A stretch of DNA of 6,976 bases. Source: JADFNO01 sp965369945 (GTDB lineage Bacteria > Planctomycetota > Phycisphaerae > Phycisphaerales > SM1A02). Location of the stretch: NCBI GenBank assembly GCA_965369945.1, contig CBDUST010000250.1, positions 1 through 6,976 on the forward strand, given 5' to 3'. Positions 1-6,166 of this stretch are shown in pieces. Both the position numbers and the translations under genes were made by a program. The notes beneath the pieces were generated by a model, which searched no databases, was not told where the DNA came from, and worked only from the letters and a program-made list of their open reading frames with translations. Position 1 is the first letter of the stretch; every line of letters begins with the position of its first letter.

Positions 1-778
1 GAAGCTGGACCAGCCAGGTGTCCAACGTACGCCGCCCGGTCGGCGTAGAGAGGGCATACTTGCCCCCACATACCGTGATCACCGCGAGAATCAGGAACAT
101 CCACCATTTCGATCGGAGCACATCGCTTATAGCCATGAGCATCTGCGTCGTCGGCGGGAGCGGGGCGTCAAGCGTCTCGAAGAGTCCCGCGAAGCGGGGA
201 AGTACAAAACCGATCATCACCATCACCACGACAACCCCAACCGTTGCCAGAAGACACGGGTAGATCAGTGCCCCCCCGATCGAACGGCGAATCCGCAATT
301 GCTGGCGCGTAAGATCTGCCAGCCGATTGAGCATTGAGTCAAGCTTTCCCGCCGCCTCGCCGGCTGCCATGAGACTCTGGCAAACCGTATCGAAGCACAA
401 GGGGTGTTGCTTCATCGCCTCCGACAGCGAGCTGCCGCCCTCGACCTGCCGGCTCAGATCGTTGAGCACGTCGCGCCAAGGACCCGGTGCGACTTGACGT
501 CGGATTGCATCCAGCGACTGTGCCAGCGGTGTTCCCGTGCGAACCAACACCGCCAATTGGCGAGAGAACATGGTGAGATTCTTCAGGCGGCGGCCTCGGC
601 CACGGGGAGGGGTTATGCGTGATCCTGATGTACGAAAGCCTCTTGCCCCATCGGATCCCTCCGTCACCGGTGAACCGAGATCGTCCAACGATACGCCCGA
701 CTCAATCGTTGTAATGTCGCCGGAGGAACGACCGACCGAGCTTGCGGGCTGATCTGAAGATCGCAACGCCAGTTTCAT
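1..778 (-). CDS. GspF/PilC-type inner-membrane platform protein, N-terminal half (cut by window)
   Basis: Reading the minus strand from ATG at 778-776 gives 259 codons open to the window edge. Residues 67-190 form a type II secretion F domain: it opens with LKNLTMFSRQLAVLVRTGTP (65-84), carries the family signature GEAAGKLDSML (140-150), and ends in a hydrophobic helix (about 168-192) followed by FVLPRF. A second hydrophobic stretch lies near 225-240. The second F domain would lie beyond the window. Known role: the polytopic inner-membrane platform that couples the assembly ATPase to pseudopilin or pilin polymerisation. The first 64 residues are a Ser/Gly/Pro/Arg-rich, apparently disordered segment, not the small folded N-domain common in PilC. 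The start overlaps the stop of the upstream ATPase gene (ATGA) and has a GAGGGG ribosome site 6 bases upstream, so translation is probably coupled. GspF and PilC cannot be told apart here. Confidence 0.9.
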   Translation of the reverse strand, partial: MKLALRSSDQPASSVGRSSGDITTIESGVSLDDLGSPVTEGSDGARGFRTSGSRITPPRGRGRRLKNLTMFSRQLAVLVRTGTPLAQSLDAIRRQVAPGPWRDVLNDLSRQVEGGSSLSEAMKQHPLCFDTVCQSLMAAGEAAGKLDSMLNRLADLTRQQLRIRRSIGGALIYPCLLATVGVVVVMVMIGFVLPRFAGLFETLDAPLPPTTQMLMAISDVLRSKWWMFLILAVITVCGGKYALSTPTGRRTLDTWLVQL

Positions 779-790
779 GCCGCACCCCTC
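775..790 (-). promoter_or_regulatory. ATGA stop/start overlap with GAGGGG ribosome site for the gspF-like gene
   Basis: On the minus strand the ATG at 778-776 shares two bases with the TGA stop of the ATPase gene at 777-775. A Shine-Dalgarno-like GAGGGG (790-785) sits 6 bases before the ATG, inside the last codons of the ATPase gene. This fixes the start and suggests coupled synthesis of the motor ATPase and its membrane platform. Confidence 0.7.
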
Positions 791-2559
791 GTCTGCTCCG
801 GAACATCGGGATCAGCAGGAGCGACCCTCGCGACCGGGTCCAATGCGAAATCATCGTCGATGTGAGTCGCTCTGAGAACTTCTTCCAGGCTGCTCTTTCC
901 TCGGATCGCGAGGTCAACGCCTTCCTCGCGCAACGTCTTGACGCCTTGCTCAGTGAGCTTCGCTCGCAGTTCGTGGGTTGGAGCGGCTCGATGGATCAGC
1001 TGCCGTACCGGTCCGGTGATTCGCATGACCTCATAGATACCCACCCGGCCCTGGAACCCGCTGTTGTAGCACTGTTGGCAGCCGACACCCTTGGTGAAGG
1101 CCAGCCCGGTCTTGTCGATAGCGCCGGCATCCTGGAGCACCTGCTCGGTCGGATAATATTTCGTGGCGCATCCGTCGCAGTTCGTACGAATGAGGCGCTG
1201 AGCCACTACACCGTTGAGCGCGCTCGACAGGAGATACGGCTCGAGGCCCATGTCCAGAAGTCGTGCCACCGCACCGGGGGCATCGTTTGTGTGCAAGGTG
1301 GCGAGGACGAGGTGACCCGTCAACGCCGCCTGCACGGCGACTCGCGCCGTCTCTTCGTCGCGAATCTCACCCACCATGATGATGTCCGGATCCTGGCGAA
1401 GGATGCTTCTCAAGGCGCGCCCGAACGTCATACCCACAGCCTCGTGGACCTGGATTTGGTTGATGAGGTCGAGTTGATACTCCACAGGATCTTCGACTGT
1501 GACGACGTTCAGTTCCGGACTGCGAAGAAGATCGAGCGCGGAGTAAAGCGTCGTCGTCTTGCCGCTTCCAGTCGGACCCGTGACCAGACCAAGACCATGC
1601 GGTTGTTCCAGAATCTCCTTGAAATCCGCCATCGCGGCCGGCTGTAAGCCAAGATCTTCAAGCCTGATCGTCAAGTTTTCTTTGTCGAGGATCCGGATCA
1701 CCATCTTTTCGCCCAGCAGCGTCGGCATGCTGGAGACACGCAGGTCGATCTCGCGTCCAGCGGCAATGATCCGGATTCGCCCTTCCTGCGGCAAGCGCTT
1801 CTCAGCAACATCCATCCCGGCCATGACCTTCACACGCGAGACGATCGGAGCGTGCATCCCCGCCGGCGGCTGCATCAGACTTTGCAGGACCCCGTCAATC
1901 CGATAGCGAATGCGCGTGCCCTTTCGCTCAGGTTCAATATGAACATCGCTGGCGCCGTCTTGAACTGCGGTGAGCAGCGCCATGTTCACGAGATTCACGA
2001 TCGGGCTGCCTTCGACCATCTGATCGAGATCAGCGGCAGCGCCTTCGTCAACCGCTTCATGTTCAACCACCTCGACGTCCGAGTCGCTCAGCGAAGCGAG
2101 GAACGCATCGACATCGACGTTGCCTCCGGCGTACTTCTTTATGAACTCGATGATGTTGGCTTCAAGCGCCAGGACCGGACGGATCTTACAGCCAGTGAGA
2201 CGTCGCAACGTATCGATCGTCGGTAGAGCCTGCGGTTCGGCCATCGCCACCGTCAGCGACTCGTGAACTTTGAAGATCGGGATGACCTTGAGTCGAGTGG
2301 CGTCCTCCTCGCCGATCATGGCAAGCAGTGAAGGATCAATCAGCCCATGTCGAAGCACGCATCCGCGTACACCCAGGAACTTGCTCAGCGTCCGTACGAT
2401 CGCGCCGGAACTGATCACTCCTTCGGCAACGAGCAGCTCGCCCAGGCGTAGCTCGCTGCTCTGTTGCTGGTCCAGAGCTTGCGCCAGCTGGTCCTCAGTA
2501 AGAACACCTTCCTCGACCAGCGCATCGCCGACTCGAAATGTGCCGGCCGGTTTCGTCAC
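775..2559 (-). CDS. GspE/PilB-type secretion/pilus assembly ATPase with MshEN c-di-GMP-binding-type N-domain
   Basis: A complete 594-residue hexameric AAA-like ATPase that powers type II secretion or type IV pilus assembly at the cytoplasmic face of the inner membrane. Residues 1-145 are a T2SSE-N/MshEN domain: an R-x-G...G-x-L...Q block at 9-32, a five-residue spacer, and a second RLG block from 38. The catalytic part shows Walker A GPTGSGKT (328-335), Asp box TVEDPVEY (354-361), Walker B DPDIIMVGEIRDEE (390-403, E398) and His box TLHTND (421-426). A zinc-binding tetracysteine (C461, C464, C494, C497) is typical of GspE/PilB and absent from retraction ATPases such as PilT. Start is GTG at 2559-2557 with GAGGAG 6 bases upstream, overlapping the STAS stop. 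The next gene downstream is its platform partner. PilB, MshE and GspE are not separable without the pilin or secretin genes, so no symbol is given. Confidence 0.96.
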   Translation of the reverse strand: MTKPAGTFRVGDALVEEGVLTEDQLAQALDQQQSSELRLGELLVAEGVISSGAIVRTLSKFLGVRGCVLRHGLIDPSLLAMIGEEDATRLKVIPIFKVHESLTVAMAEPQALPTIDTLRRLTGCKIRPVLALEANIIEFIKKYAGGNVDVDAFLASLSDSDVEVVEHEAVDEGAAADLDQMVEGSPIVNLVNMALLTAVQDGASDVHIEPERKGTRIRYRIDGVLQSLMQPPAGMHAPIVSRVKVMAGMDVAEKRLPQEGRIRIIAAGREIDLRVSSMPTLLGEKMVIRILDKENLTIRLEDLGLQPAAMADFKEILEQPHGLGLVTGPTGSGKTTTLYSALDLLRSPELNVVTVEDPVEYQLDLINQIQVHEAVGMTFGRALRSILRQDPDIIMVGEIRDEETARVAVQAALTGHLVLATLHTNDAPGAVARLLDMGLEPYLLSSALNGVVAQRLIRTNCDGCATKYYPTEQVLQDAGAIDKTGLAFTKGVGCQQCYNSGFQGRVGIYEVMRITGPVRQLIHRAAPTHELRAKLTEQGVKTLREEGVDLAIRGKSSLEEVLRATHIDDDFALDPVARVAPADPDVPEQTRGAA

Positions 2560-2571
2560 AGGAAGCTCCTC
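2556..2571 (-). promoter_or_regulatory. GTGA overlap with GAGGAG ribosome site setting the ATPase start
   Basis: On the minus strand GAGGAG (2571-2566) lies 6 bases before a GTG codon (2559-2557), which overlaps the TGA stop of the STAS gene (2558-2556). The good spacing supports the GTG start. The MshEN motif begins at residue 9, so a later start would damage the domain. Coupling of STAS and ATPase translation is inferred. Confidence 0.65.
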
Positions 2572-2891
2572 ACCGCGGAGTTGACGTCTGCGAAATGCTC
2601 AAATTCACACGTCAGTTCCGTTAATTCGAACACTTCACGAAGTACGTCGTTGACACCGGCGATCTTTAGTGCCTGCCCGGTCTGGGTGAGCTGTTGCGAA
2701 ATCTCGACGAGTACTTCCAATCCTCTGCTGTCTATGAACGGGATGTTGGACGCGTCTAGGACCAGCCGACCGAGACTCTCTACCCGCACCTCGAGCATCT
2801 GGGTTTTGAGGCGCTCGGCGTCGTCCTGAGTCAACGCGCCAATGGGCCTGACGACAGCAACCGCACCGTAATTGAGTTCCTCGATCTTCAT
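2556..2891 (-). CDS. Single-domain STAS protein (anti-sigma-factor-antagonist type)
   Basis: A 111-residue protein consisting of one STAS domain. It opens with a strand leading to VVRPIGALTQDDAERLK (13-29), then RLVLDASNIPFIDSRGLEVL (42-61), the canonical core helix region. S55 in the D-S-R-G-L motif matches the serine phosphorylated in SpoIIAA/RsbV proteins. Known family role: a cytosolic switch whose serine phosphorylation by an RsbW-like kinase controls partner binding. No such kinase or a PP2C phosphatase is in this window, so its partner is unknown; the histidine kinase next door is HisKA-type and is not expected to phosphorylate serine. The gene starts 6 bases after the kinase stop and overlaps the ATPase start by 4 bases, so it is embedded in a secretion/pilus operon. 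It could regulate the motor directly or control a sigma factor; neither is shown. Confidence 0.9.
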   Translation of the reverse strand: MKIEELNYGAVAVVRPIGALTQDDAERLKTQMLEVRVESLGRLVLDASNIPFIDSRGLEVLVEISQQLTQTGQALKIAGVNDVLREVFELTELTCEFEHFADVNSAVRSFL

Positions 2892-2900
2892 CCTCGTCTA
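2889..2900 (-). promoter_or_regulatory. Unusual ribosome site of the STAS gene: GAGG touching the ATG
   Basis: Between the kinase stop TAG (2900-2898) and the STAS ATG (2891-2889) lie only six bases, ACGAGG, so the Shine-Dalgarno-like GAGG directly abuts the start codon. That spacing is too short for ordinary initiation. The next purine-rich site, AGAGG (2910-2906), is 14 bases upstream, which is too far. Translation is therefore likely to depend on ribosomes finishing the kinase gene. There is no nearby alternative in-frame ATG before residue 32. Confidence 0.45.
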
Positions 2901-4763
2901 CGCCGCCTCTGCATGCACGGGCAGCCGCACGCTGAACGTGCTCCCCTTATCGAGCTGCGACTCGACGCGTATTTCGCCCCCGTGGAGTCGTACAATCTCC
3001 CGCGCCAGCGACAGTCCCAACCCCGAACCGGTTATCTCGGCCACGCGTGGGTCATTAGCGCGCCAGAATCTTGCGAATATGCGAACCATGTCTTCTTCGC
3101 TGATGCCGATGCCGTTGTCGATGATATCGACGGTGATCTCTTCATTTTCGATATCGACGTTGACCGTGATGCACCCGCCGTCCGGCGTATACTTGATCGC
3201 GTTGTTCAGGATGTTGTGCAGCGCCAAAGTGAGCTTGTCCCGATCTCCCTTGATCACCGGGAGCTTCGGCGGCAGGTTGAACTCGAGCGCGGTGCCCTTT
3301 TCCTTGGCCTGAGCGGAACACTCCGCTTGCATTTGCTCAAACAGCGCGTCCAGTCGCACATCGTCCTTTCGCAGTTCGATACTTCCGGCCTCGATCTCCG
3401 CCACAGACAACATGTCATTGACGACGCGTTCCAGTCGTCTCGTCTCCTGATTGATCACATTGAGACATTGAGCCCGAGTTTCCGGATCTGCATTCCCTTC
3501 GTCGATGGCGGTTTCGGCACACAGACGGATGTTTGTCAACGGCGTACGCAACTCGTGGGTCACCTGCGTCACGAACGTGTTGCGAGATTCATCCGCCACG
3601 CGCTGCTGGGTTACGTCCTCGATGACGATCACGGCAGCGCTGGGATCCTCACGCCGTAGAGGACGCATTGTGAAGCGAAGGACCGCGCCGCCGCCGTTGC
3701 CGCCCTCCCTGTCGCCGCCGCCGCGCGTATCCACTTCTACCGATACACGGTTGCCCGCAGTCGCTGAAGCCACTTCGGATAGCAATTCGACCACCTGTTC
3801 GTTCGGCGCGATCTCGCGGAAGCCACCGCCCCGGACCTTATTTGACGACGTGCCCAGGAATGCAGCCGCCGCCCCGTTGGCGTACGTGATGTCGAGATTC
3901 CGGTCCACAAGGATGAACCCGTACCACATCTCTTCCAACGCGTTGCCCAGCTCGCCGCCGGACTGCACCGGAGATTGCAGGATTCCCTCGACGCGCCGGC
4001 TCATGACTTGCTCTTGAAGGTGCTCCTTCTCCGTCACAAGTTTGTTCCAGGCCTCGGCCTCAGCCCGGCGCGTACCTTGGATGACCAGCGTGGCGGCTTC
4101 GGACCCACCGGCTTGGTGGGCCAGCAATGCCTCTCGGATGAGACCCATCGTGCCCAACCGGGCACGCATACGCCGGTACACCAGCAGAAGCGATATCAAA
4201 GCGAGAGCGCCGATGATGCCGACGCCTGTCTGAGCTTCCCAGAAGTAGGAGATGTCGTTCGTTACATCCGCGGTGAGATCAAGCTGCCCATGGCCTCGAC
4301 CGGGAACCGTCAACGGGTAGATCAGGCTGAGCAAGCCGTCGGGCGTTTGGGCCGACGACTCTGGGACCACAGAGCCGGACCATGTCGCCGGCAGTTCGGT
4401 CAGTGTAATTCGGGACGGTTCGGCGTCGGCGATGACCTGCCCGTCGCCGAGAATGATCCTGCAGCGATCGAGATCGAAGGTGCGGGCTGCATCAGCCAGC
4501 AGTCGGCGAGTGACCGAAAGCTCGTTCGAGGACAGGAGACTCGTTACTGTTTCGGTCAGGATCGCGCCCAACGAGTGAATCTCGTCAATGCGCGCGGTCT
4601 CCAAGGCGTTTCGATGAACACGGAAGGTCCAATAAGCGGTACCGCCCATGACCGCCAACAGAATGGCGGCCAGGATCAGGCCGGTGGATGCAACAACCGA
4701 CTCACCGCGCAGCAACATGCTGCTCGGCCACCACGGCTTCGTTGGCCTCCCTGATGGCGTCAT
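2898..4763 (-). CDS. Membrane-bound sensor histidine kinase (HAMP-like, PAS, HisKA, HATPase_c)
   Basis: A 621-residue inner-membrane sensor. TM1 spans about 24-45 and TM2 about 179-196. The loop between them (about 50-177) includes FDLDRCRIILGDGQVIADAE (96-115), resembling a small Cache-like sensor. A HAMP-like linker follows (about 197-255, with EAWNKLV), then a PAS domain (about 270-388). The HisKA H-box VTHELRTPL contains H403. The ATPase domain shows the N-box NILNNAIKYTP (517-527), G1 DNGIGI (549-554), F-box FARFWR (563-568) and G2 GSGLGLSLA (579-587), so it looks catalytically complete. There is no receiver domain and no response regulator beside it, so the phosphate acceptor is unknown. 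It is first in the operon, ahead of the STAS and ATPase genes. The ATG at 4763 has GGAGA 9 bases upstream; a later start at M16 is possible but lacks a clear ribosome site. Confidence 0.95.
   Translation of the reverse strand: MTPSGRPTKPWWPSSMLLRGESVVASTGLILAAILLAVMGGTAYWTFRVHRNALETARIDEIHSLGAILTETVTSLLSSNELSVTRRLLADAARTFDLDRCRIILGDGQVIADAEPSRITLTELPATWSGSVVPESSAQTPDGLLSLIYPLTVPGRGHGQLDLTADVTNDISYFWEAQTGVGIIGALALISLLLVYRRMRARLGTMGLIREALLAHQAGGSEAATLVIQGTRRAEAEAWNKLVTEKEHLQEQVMSRRVEGILQSPVQSGGELGNALEEMWYGFILVDRNLDITYANGAAAAFLGTSSNKVRGGGFREIAPNEQVVELLSEVASATAGNRVSVEVDTRGGGDREGGNGGGAVLRFTMRPLRREDPSAAVIVIEDVTQQRVADESRNTFVTQVTHELRTPLTNIRLCAETAIDEGNADPETRAQCLNVINQETRRLERVVNDMLSVAEIEAGSIELRKDDVRLDALFEQMQAECSAQAKEKGTALEFNLPPKLPVIKGDRDKLTLALHNILNNAIKYTPDGGCITVNVDIENEEITVDIIDNGIGISEEDMVRIFARFWRANDPRVAEITGSGLGLSLAREIVRLHGGEIRVESQLDKGSTFSVRLPVHAEAA
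3687..3722 (-). repeat. Glycine-rich GGC-triplet tract inside the kinase PAS domain
   Basis: Residues 348-359 of the kinase read GGGDREGGNGGG, encoded mostly by GGC codons that appear as two runs of GCC triplets on the plus strand. The tract lies between PAS strands and looks like a flexible loop insertion. Repeated triplets of this kind can change length in frame by slippage; whether this one does is not visible here. Confidence 0.6.
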
Positions 4764-4818
4764 ACAACAACGTCTCCGTCACCGACAATATCGGTTCCAG
4801 TATGAAGCTCGTATCGGC

Positions 4819-4828
4819 TATATATAAG
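4819..4828 (-). promoter_or_regulatory. Candidate AT-rich promoter element of the kinase-STAS-secretion operon
   Basis: The sequence TATATATAAG stands out in a GC-rich gap, 56-65 bases upstream of the kinase ATG, and on the minus strand could supply a -10 element (TATATA). No good -35 box is found at 16-18 bases, so it may need an activator or an alternative sigma factor, or may not be the promoter at all. It was chosen by position and composition only. Confidence 0.25.
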
Positions 4829-4933
4829 CGGACCTGAACAGACGACGAAGCCCTCTGATCCCTTGCGAAAGCTCGCTCCCGTACCCGCCGAATACTCGAT
4901 CCAACTGCACCGCTTGGGTTCTTGGAAGATGGA

Positions 4934-4948
4934 CAACACGAGGTGTTG
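4934..4948. repeat. Perfect short inverted repeat (possible operator)
   Basis: CAACAC-GAG-GTGTTG has two perfect 6-base arms around a 3-base centre. It lies 171 bases upstream of the kinase start, between the operon and the IS remnant. Such a symmetric site could bind a dimeric regulator, but a single 15-base palindrome can arise by chance and no second copy was noticed. Confidence 0.3.
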
Positions 4949-5107
4949 GGAGAGTCGGCGAATGTTCGATTGACTCTTTGGTACATGCGGCATTCCAGCG
5001 ATCGGAGGTAATCACGTCGCAAGACTGCCTCCTCGATCGATGCTGCCGAGGCGGCCGATGCGTGCGTTGCATCCTCGCAGCGAGCGGAGACGCGCGAGGG
5101 GCGGCAT

Positions 5108-5944
5108 ATGGCGCCCGCAGACCAGGGCTGCCACATCCGTTTGTCGGCGCTTCGACGAAGGCTAGGTCGACCTCGACTAGCCGACGACGTTCGCAAGCTC
5201 GTTGTACGCATGGCCTTGGAGAATCGGAGACGGGGCTCTGAGCGTATACAGGGTGTGACGAAGGACATGGGGCACACGATCGCCCCGACCGCTGTGCGGA
5301 ACATCCTGAAGGAGAACGGTATCGAGCCGGCTCCGGAGCGATCCAGGACCGGCGACTTGTGCACGTTCCTCAAGTCCCATTGGAAGTCGATCGCGGCCGC
5401 TGATCTCCTTACCGTGGAAGTCTGCACGTGGCGCGGCCTCGTGAGGCACTATGCGCTCTTCTTCATCGATCTCGCCACACGACGAGTTCACCTCGGCGGG
5501 ATCACGACGAATCCCAACACGGCGTGGATGATGCAGGTCGCCAGGAGCGTCACTGATCCGTTCGATCGCTTCCTCGAAGACAAGAAGTTCCTGATCGTCG
5601 ATCGAGACGCCAAGTACTGCGAGGCGTTCAGACACCTGCTCAAGATGGCAGGTGATCAGCCGATCAGACGGTCACCGAAGTCGCCGAACCTGAACGCCTA
5701 TGCGGAGCGCTTCGTTCGATCGATCAAGGAAGAACGCCTCGATCAGATGATCTTTTTCGGTGAGACCTCACTACGAAATGCCATCGACGAGTATCTGGAG
5801 CACTATCACCGCGAACGGCCGCATCAAGGTCTCAAGAATCGCTATCTCCAGAGCAATGGGAAAGCTCGAGACGCCACCACATCCGTCGAATGTCGCGAGC
5901 GACTCAGCGGACTTCTGCGTTCATATTATCGTCGGGCAGCGTAG
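5108..5944 (+). CDS. DDE integrase-core transposase, N-terminally truncated
   Basis: A 278-residue ORF with a helix-turn-helix-like segment from GRPRLADDVRKLVVRMALEN (20-39) to about 72, then an rve/integrase catalytic core. The probable catalytic triad is D99 (AAADLLTVEV), D165 (IVDRDAKY) and E200 (LNAYAERFVRS), with 34 residues between the last two, as in the IS3/IS481-like DD(34/35)E group. The C-terminus, from HYHRERPHQGL (232-242) to RERLSGLLRSYYRRAA, looks complete. Family members I remember begin roughly 80-100 residues earlier. Here residues 1-17 and the open frame back to the TAA at 5009-5011 do not resemble the family, so the 5' end seems lost. No convincing ribosome site precedes the ATG. 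The triad is intact, but the protein is probably inactive. Its position splits the divergent region between the kinase operon and the cyclase gene. Confidence 0.8.
   Translation: MAPADQGCHIRLSALRRRLGRPRLADDVRKLVVRMALENRRRGSERIQGVTKDMGHTIAPTAVRNILKENGIEPAPERSRTGDLCTFLKSHWKSIAAADLLTVEVCTWRGLVRHYALFFIDLATRRVHLGGITTNPNTAWMMQVARSVTDPFDRFLEDKKFLIVDRDAKYCEAFRHLLKMAGDQPIRRSPKSPNLNAYAERFVRSIKEERLDQMIFFGETSLRNAIDEYLEHYHRERPHQGLKNRYLQSNGKARDATTSVECRERLSGLLRSYYRRAA
5155..5944 (+). mobile_element. IS remnant (left-end truncated), boundaries uncertain
   Basis: Family-like sequence begins near the codons for LRRRLGRPRL and continues through the transposase stop. I could not find matching terminal inverted repeats or a target-site duplication on either side. 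The right end may extend some way into 5945-6060, but no boundary can be seen. This is best described as a decayed or partially deleted insertion sequence. Confidence 0.5.
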
Positions 5945-6071
5945 CACTTTTCTTCGGTTGAATGAATGAACCCTATGGGACCACCCGCAAGGAGACTTGC
6001 CGCGCGTCTGGAAGGGGGGCACTTCGGTCTCGGCGGAGACAATCGCGCTGGCGGTGTTGCCGCACTTGCTC

Positions 6072-6100
6072 TTAAGAGTCGGTAACTGTGTGACGATAAT
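6072..6100 (+). promoter_or_regulatory. Candidate sigma70-type promoter of the diguanylate cyclase gene
   Basis: TTAAGA (6072-6077, 4 of 6 to consensus) and GATAAT (6095-6100, 5 of 6) are separated by the ideal 17 bases. Transcription would begin near 6107, giving a leader of about 60 bases. The -35 box falls within a perfect 10-base palindrome, CTCTTAAGAG (6069-6078), which could let a regulator overlap the promoter. The assignment is by consensus only. Confidence 0.4.
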
Positions 6101-6118
6101 AATGCCAAGCCCCTGTTC

Positions 6119-6139
6119 TGCGCGCCACACTTGCGCGCA
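6119..6139 (+). repeat. GC-rich hairpin in the predicted leader of the cyclase gene
   Basis: TGCGCGC, a 7-base loop CACACTT, and GCGCGCA form a perfect 7-bp stem. It ends 27 bases before the ATG and lies downstream of the candidate promoter. There is no T-run after it, so it is not a classic intrinsic terminator. It could be an mRNA leader structure or a protein-binding site. Confidence 0.45.
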
Positions 6140-6166
6140 TAGCAGAATCGCCAGGATTCGCCGCAA

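Larger units (their letters stand above)
4764..5107. other. Gene-free gap between the kinase operon and the transposase ORF
   Basis: This 344-base stretch has short open frames on both strands, but none gives a recognisable domain, a good ribosome site or a convincing composition. It should contain the promoter of the leftward operon. It holds an AT-rich block (4819-4828), a perfect inverted repeat (4934-4948), and just upstream of the transposase ORF a region that does not translate into the missing transposase N-terminus in any plus-strand frame I checked. No T-run terminator is seen. Confidence 0.6.
5945..6166. other. Intergenic region between the IS remnant and the diguanylate cyclase gene
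   Basis: These 222 bases hold no supportable gene. The left part is of unknown origin and may be the IS right flank. The right part carries a promoter-like pair (6072-6100) and a hairpin (6119-6139) before the cyclase ATG. I looked for the conserved core of c-di-GMP riboswitches because of the downstream gene and did not see it. Confidence 0.6.

Noticed and set aside
742..1647. Long plus-strand open frame (301 codons) opposite the ATPase gene
   Set aside because: It is fully antisense to a clear GspE/PilB gene, has no recognisable domain, and is typical of shadow frames in GC-rich coding DNA.
3975..4754. Plus-strand open frame (259 codons) opposite the kinase N-terminal half
   Set aside because: The opposite strand encodes TM segments, a HAMP-like linker and a sensor loop in good order; the plus frame has no domain or ribosome site.
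4702..5427. Minus-strand open frame (241 codons) across the gap and into the transposase
   Set aside because: It is antisense to the conserved transposase and overlaps the kinase start; its Arg/Ser-rich translation shows no family pattern.
5945..6080. IS right-end inverted repeat matching the region left of the transposase
   Set aside because: Only short shared words such as GCGGAGAC were found, and in direct orientation; no convincing inverted pair or target duplication.
6119..6139. Intrinsic terminator for the transposase ORF
   Set aside because: The stem is GC-rich but is not followed by a T-run, and it lies downstream of a plausible promoter for the next gene.
5945..6166. Possible c-di-GMP (GEMM) riboswitch ahead of the cyclase gene
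   Set aside because: The conserved core bases and paired-stem arrangement of GEMM RNAs are not visible; the only clear structure is the 7-bp hairpin at 6119-6139.
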